Under the pieces are notes generated by a model. It was not told where the DNA came from and ran no database searches. It saw only the letters and a list, made by a program, of their open reading frames with translations. From assembly GCA_947481635.1 (NCBI GenBank), contig CANKHJ010000006.1:1-58574 (forward strand): a stretch of DNA of 58,574 nucleotides, written 5' to 3'. The translations under genes were made by a program, and so were the position numbers. Shown here piece by piece: positions 51,520 to 58,574 of this stretch. Every line of letters starts with the position of its first letter. Within the stretch, counting starts at the first letter, position 1. The DNA is from Bradyrhizobiaceae bacterium. Its GTDB lineage: Bacteria; Pseudomonadota; Alphaproteobacteria; Rhizobiales; Xanthobacteraceae.

Positions 51520-52464
51520 GTGAAGACCTGGACCTTCTTCCTTGCCGGACTCGCAGTGGGCGCGCTCACGTTCGGCGCCGCGCGGCTGACCGGAAACGAT
51601 TATGTGTTCTTCGCCGGCTATGTGGTGCTGCAATCCGTGGTGCTCGCCACCGCGTGGAACATCCTCGGCGGCTATACCGGCTACGTGAATTTCGGATCGT
51701 CGGCATTCTTTGCGGTCGGCGCCTACACCACGGTGTTCTTCTACAAGACATTTCCGATGCCAGTGCCGCTGCTGGTCCTCTGTGGCGGCGTGGTGTCCGG
51801 CATCATCGGGCTCGGCATGGGCTATCTCACGCTGCGCCTGCGCGGCGCCTTCTTTGCGATTGCGACGATCGCACTGCTCGTTGTGCTGCAAACCCTGATC
51901 GTGAACTGGACCTATGTCGGCGGCTCGCGCGGCGCCTATATCATCCGGCCGCAAAGCGTTCCGCTGCTCGGCAGCTACATCCAATATCTGTTCCTGATCA
52001 TGCTCACGCTGGCGGTTGTGGCGGTGACCTGTGCGCGGCTGATCGAACGGTCCCAGCTCGGGTTCGGCTTCGCCGCGATCCGCGACGATGAAATGGCCGC
52101 CGAGGCTTCCGGCGTCCCGACGCTGAAGCTGAAGCTGATCGCGACGACGATCTCCGGCGCCTTCATGGGCATGGCCGGCGCGCCGTTCCCCTATTACATC
52201 AGCTATCTGCAGCCGAGCTCCGCCTTCGTGCTCGATTATTCGGTCAACGCGATCGCGATGTCGATGATCGGCGGCACCTCGACCTGGCTCGGCCCCGTCA
52301 TCGGCGCCCTCCTGCTCGGCACCCTGCAGCAGGTCGCGTCGGTGACCGCGTCACCCGCGGTCAATCTGCTGATCGTTGGCTTGCTGCTGATCTTCTTCGT
52401 CATCGTCGCGCCGAACGGCATCGTCGGCTTGGCGCAGAGCCTGCGCGCAAGGATGCGGCGATGA
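51520..52464 (+). CDS. livM: Branched-chain amino acid-type ABC transporter permease LivM
   Basis: A 314-residue permease starting at GTG 51520, three bases after livH. It has 'GGYTGYVNFGSSAFFAVGAY' and the cytoplasmic loop 'LGFGFAAIRDDEMAAEASGV', both diagnostic of LivM. It ends with overlap into livG (ATGA-type, 4 bases). It forms the heterodimeric channel with LivH. Confidence 0.92.
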   Translation: MKTWTFFLAGLAVGALTFGAARLTGNDYVFFAGYVVLQSVVLATAWNILGGYTGYVNFGSSAFFAVGAYTTVFFYKTFPMPVPLLVLCGGVVSGIIGLGMGYLTLRLRGAFFAIATIALLVVLQTLIVNWTYVGGSRGAYIIRPQSVPLLGSYIQYLFLIMLTLAVVAVTCARLIERSQLGFGFAAIRDDEMAAEASGVPTLKLKLIATTISGAFMGMAGAPFPYYISYLQPSSAFVLDYSVNAIAMSMIGGTSTWLGPVIGALLLGTLQQVASVTASPAVNLLIVGLLLIFFVIVAPNGIVGLAQSLRARMRR

Positions 52465-53192
52465 GCGAATTGCTGGCGGTCGAAAATCTCGGCAAAAAAT
52501 TCGGCGGCTTCGTCGCGCTGGACGGTATCAACCTGTCGGTCCGCAAGGGCGAGCGGCTCGGATTGATCGGCCCGAACGGCTCGGGCAAAAGCACTTTCGT
52601 CAACTGCATCTGCGGGACGTTGCGCAACGAGACCGGCAGTGTCCGCTTCGAAGGCGCGCTGCTGGACGGCAAGATCGCGCATCAGCGCACCCGCATCGGG
52701 TTGGCCCGCAGCTTCCAGCTGCCGCGCCCCTTCATGACCATGTCGGTCGCGGACAATCTGCGTATTCCTCTGCTCTATACGGTCAACGCGCGCTCCGGCC
52801 CGCGCATCACGTCGGGCGATGCCGCGGCGCGCACCCACGAATTGCTGGCGCTGGTCGGCCTCGAAGCCAAGGCCCTGCATCGACCATCGGACCTCACCCA
52901 GATCGAGATGCGCAAGCTGGAACTGGCGCGCGCCATCGCCACCGAGCCGAAGCTGCTGATCGCCGACGAGGCGATGGCCGGGCTGTCGCAATCCGAGATC
53001 GACGACATTCTCAAGCTGCTGATGCAACTGAACGAGCGCGGCATCACGGTGATCCTGATCGAGCACATCATGAGCGCGGTGATGAGCTTCTCGCAGCGGC
53101 TGGTGGTGTTCGTGTCCGGCCGCAAGATCGCCGACGGCGTGCCGACCGACGTGATGCGCGACCCCGACGTGGTGAGGGCGTATCTTGGGTAG
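52461..53192 (+). CDS. livG: Branched-chain amino acid-type ABC transporter ATPase LivG
   Basis: A 243-residue ATPase with Walker A 'GPNGSGKST' and Walker B 'LLIADEAMAGL', where the common DEP reads DEA. Its signature region is unusual: 'LTQIEMRKLELARAI' instead of LivG's LPYG-type. The helical and H-loop parts ('VILIEHIMSAVM') are present. It overlaps livF by 8 bases. Confidence 0.9.
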   Translation: MSELLAVENLGKKFGGFVALDGINLSVRKGERLGLIGPNGSGKSTFVNCICGTLRNETGSVRFEGALLDGKIAHQRTRIGLARSFQLPRPFMTMSVADNLRIPLLYTVNARSGPRITSGDAAARTHELLALVGLEAKALHRPSDLTQIEMRKLELARAIATEPKLLIADEAMAGLSQSEIDDILKLLMQLNERGITVILIEHIMSAVMSFSQRLVVFVSGRKIADGVPTDVMRDPDVVRAYLG

Positions 53193-53916
53193 CAGCATCA
53201 CCATCCAGGGGCTGCATGCCGGTTACGGATCGGTGCGCGTGCTCGAAGACATCTCGATGACCATCGGTGCCGGCGAAATCGTCGCGCTGCTCGGCACCAA
53301 CGGCAACGGCAAGAGCACGCTCATGAAATGCGTCATGGGCATGCTGCAGCCGAAGGCCGGCAGCATCATTGCCGAGATTGACGGCGAGCGCCACGATCTG
53401 GTCGGCCGCTCCACCGAAGAGATCGTGGATCTCGGCATCGCTCTGGTACCCGAGGGCCGGCGGCTGTTTCCAAAGCTCACCGTCGAAGAGAACCTGATGC
53501 TCGGCGGCTTCCGCGCCAAGGCCCGCGCCGACATCAAGCGCAATTACGAATTCTGCTGCGAGACCTTCCCGCGCGTCGCCGAACGCCGCGCTCAGCTTGC
53601 GGGGAGCCTGTCAGGCGGCGAGCAGCAGATGCTGGCGCTGGCGCGCGCGCTGATGACCGCGCCGCGCATTCTGCTGGTGGACGAGCCGTCGGTCGGTCTT
53701 GCGCCGATCTTGGTGGCGCGCACCATCGACGCGATCAAATTGCTGCAGGAGCGCTATCAGCTAACGGTCCTGATGTCGGAGCAGAACTTCAACCAGGCGA
53801 TCCGGATCGCCGACCGCGGCTATGTGATCGTCCACGGAAAGATCGCATTCGAAGGACGATCCGCCGCGGAGCTTAACAATAACGATTTGATCCGGAAGTT
53901 TTATCTCGGCGTTTAA
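53185..53916 (+). CDS. livF: Branched-chain amino acid-type ABC transporter ATPase LivF
   Basis: A 243-residue ATPase with Walker A 'GTNGNGKST', signature 'LSGGEQQML' and Walker B 'ILLVDEPSVGL'. The start is a rare TTG at 53185, inside the end of livG, so its translation probably depends on livG. It is the last gene of the plus-strand operon that begins at 50647, or perhaps at 44577. Confidence 0.92.
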   Translation: MGSSITIQGLHAGYGSVRVLEDISMTIGAGEIVALLGTNGNGKSTLMKCVMGMLQPKAGSIIAEIDGERHDLVGRSTEEIVDLGIALVPEGRRLFPKLTVEENLMLGGFRAKARADIKRNYEFCCETFPRVAERRAQLAGSLSGGEQQMLALARALMTAPRILLVDEPSVGLAPILVARTIDAIKLLQERYQLTVLMSEQNFNQAIRIADRGYVIVHGKIAFEGRSAAELNNNDLIRKFYLGV

Positions 53917-53930
53917 AACTACGCCGTCAT

Positions 53931-53960
53931 AAAAAAACACCGCGCGAACGAGTCGCGCGG
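53931..53960 (-). terminator. Rho-independent terminator for the minus-strand livK
   Basis: CCGCGCG (53940-53946), loop AACGAGT, CGCGCGG (53954-53960). On the minus strand the hairpin is followed by TG and a run of seven T (53937-53931), a textbook intrinsic terminator, 30 bases after the livK stop. For the convergent plus-strand livF the same hairpin has no T-run. Confidence 0.85.
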
Positions 53961-53989
53961 CGCTCTCATTTCGACTTATCCAGAGAGGC

Positions 53990-55264
53990 TTACTTCGCCT
54001 TCTCGTAAGGATAAATCACCTTGCCGGTAGCCAGGTTGGCGGGCGCAAGGATCGGCTGCTTGCTCATGTCCTTGAACTCATCGAGGGTGTTCGCCTTGAT
54101 GTTCACGAACTGCTGCTGCAGCATTTGTGACGTGGTCCATTCGCCGAGCGGGCCGAACTTGATCTCGCCGACCACGGTCTTGACCGGGTTCTTGTGCAGC
54201 CAGTCCGAGATCTTCGCGTCGTCGATGCTCTTCGAACCTTCCACGCCGGCGGCGAGCGTCTGCAACTGCGCATACGCCCACGGCGGGATGTAATAGCCCA
54301 GCGGATCGACCTGCTCGGCGCCGGCCTTGGCCTGGTACTTCTTGATCACGTCGTTGATCAGGTCGCTTTCCAGCGTCTTGGCCGGGAGCCAGGTTTCGTA
54401 GTTGACGAAGCCGTTCAACAGCGGACCGAGCTGCGTCTTGAACACGGTCAGCTGCAGGCCGACCATGCCGCCGCCGATCATCTTCGGCTTGAAGCCGATC
54501 TCGTTGATCGCGCGGACGAACGCCACCGATTCCACCGGGTAGGAGCAGATCACGACGAGATCCGGGTTGGTGGCCTGGATCGCGCGGATGATCGGCGCCA
54601 TGTCGGTCGAATTCGGCGGATAGGTCTTGTCGTAGACGATCTTCAACTGGTCGGCGATGGCGTTCTCACGAGCGCCGTCGCACACCACGCGGCCGAATTC
54701 AGCGTCGGCCCCGACAATGGCGATGGTTTCCGGCTTCGGATTCTGCGCAGCAGCGATCTCGAAGAAGCCCTTGGTGAAGGCCGGCTTCGGAGTAGGTCCA
54801 GTCGGGATCATCGAAAAGTAGCGGTCATACTTGAATTCAGCGTTGACGGCGGTGCCGAACAGGCTGACCAGCACCTTGCCCTTCTGCATCGCGACCGGGA
54901 TCGACGGAGCGATCTGGCCGGTGGCGTAAGGCCCAACGATCAACTCGACTTTGTCGGCGTCGATCAGCTTGGTGTAGATACCCGGCACGGTCGCCGGATT
55001 GCTCTGGTCATCGTAATAGACGAGCTTCACCGGACGGCCGAGAAGCCCGCCCTTAGCATTGGTATCGGCTTCCCAGATCTGCATGGTCAGCAGCGCCGAC
55101 TTGCCGACGGCGGCAAGCGGGCCGGTGAGCGCCATGCTGAAGCCGATGCGGATCGGCTCTCCGGATTGAGCGGATGCCGGGGATGACATCCCCGCCAGCG
55201 CCGCCACGGCCAGACTCGCCGCGGCGAGCCGGCCGAAAATTCGGCGTGTTCCTGTCATTGTCAT
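53990..55264 (-). CDS. Branched-chain amino acid-type ABC receptor (LivK family)
   Basis: A 424-residue receptor from ATG 55264, with GGGAGGAG seven bases upstream. The signal peptide (about 34 residues) ends 'SSPASAQSG'. The mature part starts 'PIRIGFSMALTGPLAAVGKS' and has 'VYYDDQSNPATVPGIYTKLI' and 'SIPVAMQKGKV'. It is convergent with livHMGF and should serve it. Relatives of this length often bind aromatic acids, which would fit the ring-cleavage genes beside it, but the ligand is not determined. Confidence 0.92.
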   Translation of the reverse strand: MTMTGTRRIFGRLAAASLAVAALAGMSSPASAQSGEPIRIGFSMALTGPLAAVGKSALLTMQIWEADTNAKGGLLGRPVKLVYYDDQSNPATVPGIYTKLIDADKVELIVGPYATGQIAPSIPVAMQKGKVLVSLFGTAVNAEFKYDRYFSMIPTGPTPKPAFTKGFFEIAAAQNPKPETIAIVGADAEFGRVVCDGARENAIADQLKIVYDKTYPPNSTDMAPIIRAIQATNPDLVVICSYPVESVAFVRAINEIGFKPKMIGGGMVGLQLTVFKTQLGPLLNGFVNYETWLPAKTLESDLINDVIKKYQAKAGAEQVDPLGYYIPPWAYAQLQTLAAGVEGSKSIDDAKISDWLHKNPVKTVVGEIKFGPLGEWTTSQMLQQQFVNIKANTLDEFKDMSKQPILAPANLATGKVIYPYEKAK

Positions 55265-55325
55265 TCTGTTGCTCCTCCCTGGTGATTTTAAATTCGTCAC
55301 GCGGCTTAGGCGACGCGGCCTGAAG

Positions 55326-56213
55326 CTATGCTGCTTTTTTGGCGGCCGCAGTTTTGTTCAACACGAAATCATACTCTACCACATAGAACGGGGTCGCGGA
55401 CACGTCGCCCGCGGGCGTCTTGCTGCCGGCTTCCATTTTCTTGAACCCGGTGATCAGTTCAGGCTTCACGCCGAATACCACGTCACTATCGAGATACTGG
55501 GTGTTCTCCTTGAACAGATGCGTCACCAGCCGGTCATAGCCGGCGGCGTCGATCAGGAAGTGAATGTGGGCAGGACGGAAATAGCTGATCTTGGTCTTAT
55601 GGATCAGTTCGCCCACCGGACCATCCATCGGAATGGCATAGCCGAGCGGCACCACCGTGCGCACGACATAGTGTCCGTCCGCGCCGGTGCGATAGATCGC
55701 GCGCAGGTAAGCCTCGTCCTGACCGGGGATCTGCGACTCGTAGAGGCCCTCGGTGTCGGCCTGCCAGACGTCGACCCTCGCACCCGCGACCGGCCGACCT
55801 TCGAGGTCGCGGATGACGCCACTGATGTAGCAGGGATCGCCGTCCGCGCCGGTCGACATGTCGGCGCCCATCGCCAGTTCCGGCGACCCTTCGATGAAGA
55901 ACGGGCCTTGCACCGTCGACGGCGTCGTGCCGCTTGCGAAGCGATGATTGATCGCGTCGACCAGCATGCTGACGCCGAGCACGTCAGAGGTCAGGATGAA
56001 TTCCTGGCGCTTATCGTCGCAGGTCTGGCCGACCTTGGTGAGCCACAGGATCGCCGCCATCCATTCCTGTTCGGTCAGATTGACCTCACGGACGAAGGCA
56101 TGGAGGTTCTTGATCAGCGCGACCATGACCTCGCGCAAGCGCGGGTCGGGCGTGTTCTCCTCCCAGCGCTTCATGGCGATATCGGTGAGGGTTTTTTCAG
56201 TGACGTAAGGCAT
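55326..56213 (-). CDS. Intradiol ring-cleavage dioxygenase, hydroxyquinol/catechol 1,2-dioxygenase type
   Basis: A 295-residue protein from ATG 56213 (the longer frame has no start support). Residues 1-95 are the helical dimerisation domain. The catalytic domain has the non-haem Fe(III) ligands: a Tyr in 'ADTEGLYES', a second Tyr in 'VVPLGYAIP' and two His in 'RPAHIHF'. Family knowledge: it opens catechol or hydroxyquinol between the two hydroxyls to muconate or maleylacetate. The length fits hydroxyquinol dioxygenases. It starts the block of aromatic genes and lies 61 bases upstream of livK, probably in the same transcript. Confidence 0.92.
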   Translation of the reverse strand: MPYVTEKTLTDIAMKRWEENTPDPRLREVMVALIKNLHAFVREVNLTEQEWMAAILWLTKVGQTCDDKRQEFILTSDVLGVSMLVDAINHRFASGTTPSTVQGPFFIEGSPELAMGADMSTGADGDPCYISGVIRDLEGRPVAGARVDVWQADTEGLYESQIPGQDEAYLRAIYRTGADGHYVVRTVVPLGYAIPMDGPVGELIHKTKISYFRPAHIHFLIDAAGYDRLVTHLFKENTQYLDSDVVFGVKPELITGFKKMEAGSKTPAGDVSATPFYVVEYDFVLNKTAAAKKAA

Positions 56214-56302
56214 GGCGCTCTCCACCCGGGATTTTCTGCATTCTGCCAAAAAAAATCGCGCAATCCTACCCGCGATTATACCGGCGGGTGAAGCTATCCG
56301 AT

Positions 56303-56342
56303 CGTCATTCCGCGGTGCCCGAAGGGCGAACCCGGAATGACG
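56303..56342. repeat. Short inverted repeat between dioxygenase and MetE-like genes
   Basis: CGTCATTCCG (56303-56312) pairs with CGGAATGACG (56333-56342), with GCCC-GAA-GGGC inside. It resembles common alphaproteobacterial dispersed repeats and may also stop transcription of the gene ending at 56429. Confidence 0.65.
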
Positions 56343-56428
56343 GCGGTCAGAGTGGGCGCGGTCGCCTAAACAGACGGCCCACGCCACGGCGGGCCGTATG
56401 GTCAATAACCGAACGCGGCGAAGGCCGC

Positions 56429-57598
56429 TCAGGCGGCCGCGCGGCCCCACAGGCGGGCCGAGGCGATGTCCGCGCCCTGACGCAGCGACTGGAGCTTGAG
56501 CCATACCGCCGGCTCGATCACCCATTCGCGGCCGGTGAAGGTGCCGAAGCCGCAATCGGTTGAGGCGACGACCCGCTCGCGGTCGCCCACCGCGGCCACC
56601 GCTTCCTCGATGCGCCGCGCGACGGTCTGCGGGTGCTCGATGAAATTGCTAGTGGTCTCGACCACACCCGGCATCAGGATCATGTGGTCGGGCAGCTTGT
56701 GGGTCTTGAAGGCGGCGAATTCGTGCTGGTGGCGCGGGTTGGCGAATTCGATCGAGAGCGCGCCGGCGTTGCACTGGTAGAGCGCCGGCAGGATCTTCTC
56801 GAGCGCGATGTCGTAGAGATGCGGGCCTTCCCAATTGCCCCAGCAGACATGCAGCCGCACGCGGTCGCGCGGAATGCCTTCAATGCCGGCATTGATCGCC
56901 GCCACATGGCGCTCGCAGGCGCCGACGAATTCATTGTCGGTCAGGTCGCGATGGAACATGACCCGGTCCATGGCGAGATCGGGCGCGTCGATCTGCAGCA
57001 CCAGGCCGGCATCGGCGATGGCGCGATACTCCTTCGACATCTCGCGTGCGAGCGCCATCATGTAGGCCTCGTGCGAGTCATAGAAGGCGTTGTACATCGT
57101 AGTCGAGATGATGCCGGGCGATGCCGCGGTCATGAAGCTTTCGGGGAACGCCTTGGTCTCGGCGACGATGTCCTTGAACAGCTTGATCTCGGCGTTGATC
57201 GGGCCGGTGTCGGTATAGTGGATTTCGGCCTGTGCCTCGGGCGCATTCTGCTGCTTGCTCTGATGCGGGAAGCGCATCAGCAGCATCTTCACCAGTTCGG
57301 GAAACTCATCGAATTCCCGGCCGCGGCGCCGCTTTGAGGCGCCGGCGAATCCGGTCATGCGCTGCGGCACATAGGTCTGGAAGCCGACGCGCTGCTGCTC
57401 GCCATCATTGCCGATATCGATGCCGGCTTCCTTCTGCTTGGCGACCACGTGGCGCAACGCCTTGGCCATCTCGGCATCGAAAACCTTCTGGTCGTAGGCC
57501 TCTCCAGCCTCGCGCTTGATCAGCAGGTCGGACAGCGTTTCATTGCGCGGCAGGCTCCCGACATGGGTGGTGAGTATGCGATCCCGGCTGGCTATCAC
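56429..57598 (-). CDS. Cobalamin-independent methionine synthase (MetE C-terminal domain)-like protein
   Basis: A 389-residue barrel protein like the MetE C-terminal half, with no N-terminal half. The probable zinc ligands are His and Cys in 'RLHVCWGNWEGPH', Glu in 'LSIEFANPR' and Cys in 'ASTDCGFGT'. Proteins of this size transfer methyl or alkyl groups to thiols (epoxyalkane:CoM transferase is one example). Beside two ring-cleavage dioxygenases it might use a methyl group from an aromatic methyl ether, which is inference. Start is ATG 57598, divergent from the LigB gene. Confidence 0.88.
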   Translation of the reverse strand: MIASRDRILTTHVGSLPRNETLSDLLIKREAGEAYDQKVFDAEMAKALRHVVAKQKEAGIDIGNDGEQQRVGFQTYVPQRMTGFAGASKRRRGREFDEFPELVKMLLMRFPHQSKQQNAPEAQAEIHYTDTGPINAEIKLFKDIVAETKAFPESFMTAASPGIISTTMYNAFYDSHEAYMMALAREMSKEYRAIADAGLVLQIDAPDLAMDRVMFHRDLTDNEFVGACERHVAAINAGIEGIPRDRVRLHVCWGNWEGPHLYDIALEKILPALYQCNAGALSIEFANPRHQHEFAAFKTHKLPDHMILMPGVVETTSNFIEHPQTVARRIEEAVAAVGDRERVVASTDCGFGTFTGREWVIEPAVWLKLQSLRQGADIASARLWGRAAA

Positions 57599-57793
57599 GC
57601 GGCACGTCCTCCCGGCTCAGCTTGCGATTGGCGTCACGCAACGACCGGCAAAAAACACCGGTTGCTCGCTGACCAACTCACTACGGAAAAATTCCCAGTT
57701 CGTCGTAGAAAAAGGATTAGCAATCGTTTGCCATCCCCGATAAGTTTGGTCAAGTTCGTCCGTCATTTGCGACGGAATTGGGGGAGAATATCG
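57599..57793. promoter_or_regulatory. Divergent promoter region of the MetE-like and LigB genes
   Basis: A 195-base gap with lower GC than the genes. It contains the inverted repeat CCGTC-ATTTGC-GACGG (57760-57775) 18 bases before the LigB start, a possible operator. GGGGGAG lies before the ATG at 57794. No gene is seen. Confidence 0.5.
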
Positions 57794-58574
57794 ATGGGAA
57801 AAATCGTCTTTGCCGCAGGAATTCCGCATCTGCCGGCGATGGTCGGCCTCTACGATCGCGCTCCTGTCGAGGTTCAGACTGTGGTGCGTAACAGCTTCGA
57901 TGCATTTCGCTCGGAACTGATCGCGTCGGCCCCGGATGTCATCATCGTGTTCGCGAATGATCATCTCGTGAACAGCAGAATTCGGACCTATCCCGATTTT
58001 CTCATCGGCATGGCGGACGAACATCGCGGTCCCCACGAATGGTTCAAGCCGTGGATCGGCTGCCGCGATTATGTGATCAAGGGAGATCGTCAGGTCGCTG
58101 CGGCACTGTTTCAGGGCATGACACGGCGCGGCATCCGCATGTTCGCGGACACCGCCAATCTCAAATTCGACGACAATATCTCGGTGCCCGTGACGATGGG
58201 CGACCTCGACAAGCTCGGCATTCCGCTCGTCCCGGTGCTGCAGAACTGTATCGTTCCGCCGGTGCCGGAGCAGCATCGTTGCTATGAGGTCGGACAGGCT
58301 TTGGCCGACATCATCAAGAACGATCTTCCGGAAGGGAAGCGCGTCGCGTTGATCGGGTCGGGCGGCCTCAGCCACGAGCCCGGCGGATCGCGCTATTATG
58401 TGATCGACGAGGAATTCGATCGCTGGTTCCTCGATCTCTCGACGTCGGGTGACCATCAGAAGATGCTGAAGGAGCTTACGTTTGACAAGATGGAAGCGGC
58501 CGGCTCGGGCGGCACTTGCGAGTTGTTTGCCTGGGTGGTGATCATGGGCGCGATCGGCGAGCATCCGGGCCGCA
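57794..58574 (+). CDS. Extradiol ring-cleavage dioxygenase, LigB domain (3' partial)
   Basis: Reading from ATG 57794 gives 260 residues without a stop to the window end. It begins 'MGKIVFAAGIPHLPAMVGLY' and contains 'VIIVFANDHLVNS' and 'VALIGSGGLSHEPGG', with the metal and catalytic histidines of class III (LigB-type) dioxygenases such as protocatechuate 4,5-dioxygenase. The Fe(II) ligands are probably His12 and the His of 'NDH'. The C-terminal end is outside the window. An intradiol and an extradiol enzyme close together suggest two aromatic substrates or two steps. Confidence 0.9.
   Translation, partial: MGKIVFAAGIPHLPAMVGLYDRAPVEVQTVVRNSFDAFRSELIASAPDVIIVFANDHLVNSRIRTYPDFLIGMADEHRGPHEWFKPWIGCRDYVIKGDRQVAAALFQGMTRRGIRMFADTANLKFDDNISVPVTMGDLDKLGIPLVPVLQNCIVPPVPEQHRCYEVGQALADIIKNDLPEGKRVALIGSGGLSHEPGGSRYYVIDEEFDRWFLDLSTSGDHQKMLKELTFDKMEAAGSGGTCELFAWVVIMGAIGEHPGR

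Noticed and set aside
1-58574. CRISPR arrays, tRNA or rRNA genes, integrases, complete insertion sequences
   Set aside because: None seen: no regularly spaced direct repeats, no tRNA-like cloverleaf noticed and no transposase domain in any frame. tRNA absence was judged by eye only.

Overview
The window is high-GC DNA with dense, short-spaced operons, GTG/TTG starts, many periplasmic solute receptors (TauA-like, Bug/TctC and LivK types) and Rhizobiales-like palindromic intergenic repeats. Gene content and codon use suggest a soil alphaproteobacterium near Bradyrhizobium (Nitrobacteraceae). This is inferred from gene content, since no rRNA or tRNA gene is present. The whole window reads as an accessory catabolic region for scavenging small organic and aromatic compounds.

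Left end (1-6007): the tail of an ABC ATPase, an IlvD/Edd dehydratase, a two-domain thioredoxin-fold protein and, overlapping it by 4 bases, a gene of the UGSC family. That gene is read through an in-frame TGA (3982-3984), which gives the motif Sec-Gly-Ser-Cys: a probable selenoprotein. A small membrane protein follows. Next comes a broken locus in which the N-terminal third of an amidohydrolase is joined, out of frame, to a solute-binding protein that has lost its signal peptide.

6030-16548: a minus-strand operon encodes a TauABC-type importer (receptor, ATPase, two permeases), a hydantoinase/oxoprolinase pair (HyuA, HyuB) and two creatinase-fold proteins. A divergent LysR regulator has a perfect AT-rich palindrome over its start codon. 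This looks like an import-and-hydrolyse module for a cyclic amide or related N-compound.

16629-23695: an enolase-superfamily enzyme, a GST, a Rieske ferredoxin coupled to two ACMSD-type amidohydrolases, a third divergent amidohydrolase, and a Bug receptor.

23811-39051: a thiolase / nitronate monooxygenase-like / thiolase / carotenoid-oxygenase operon lies opposite a double HxlR regulator. A LivK receptor gene follows; its promoter shares a 10-bp sequence and dyad symmetry with the carotenoid-oxygenase/HxlR promoter. The matching livHMGF-acyl-CoA synthetase operon lies further right. Between them sits a lower-GC insert with a UbiD decarboxylase and a Bug receptor.

39158-44302: an alpha/beta hydrolase, a small secreted protein, and the indolepyruvate:ferredoxin oxidoreductase pair iorA/iorB.

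44577-58574: an M24/DddP-like enzyme, a 2-oxoacid or acetoin dehydrogenase E1alpha/E1beta/E2 set without E3, a 3-hydroxyisobutyrate dehydrogenase-like enzyme, and a second complete liv transporter whose LivK is convergent. Ring-cleavage functions follow: an intradiol (hydroxyquinol-type) dioxygenase, a MetE-like methyltransferase-fold protein, and a LigB extradiol dioxygenase cut by the window edge. All functional statements are read from motifs and family knowledge; no database search was run.
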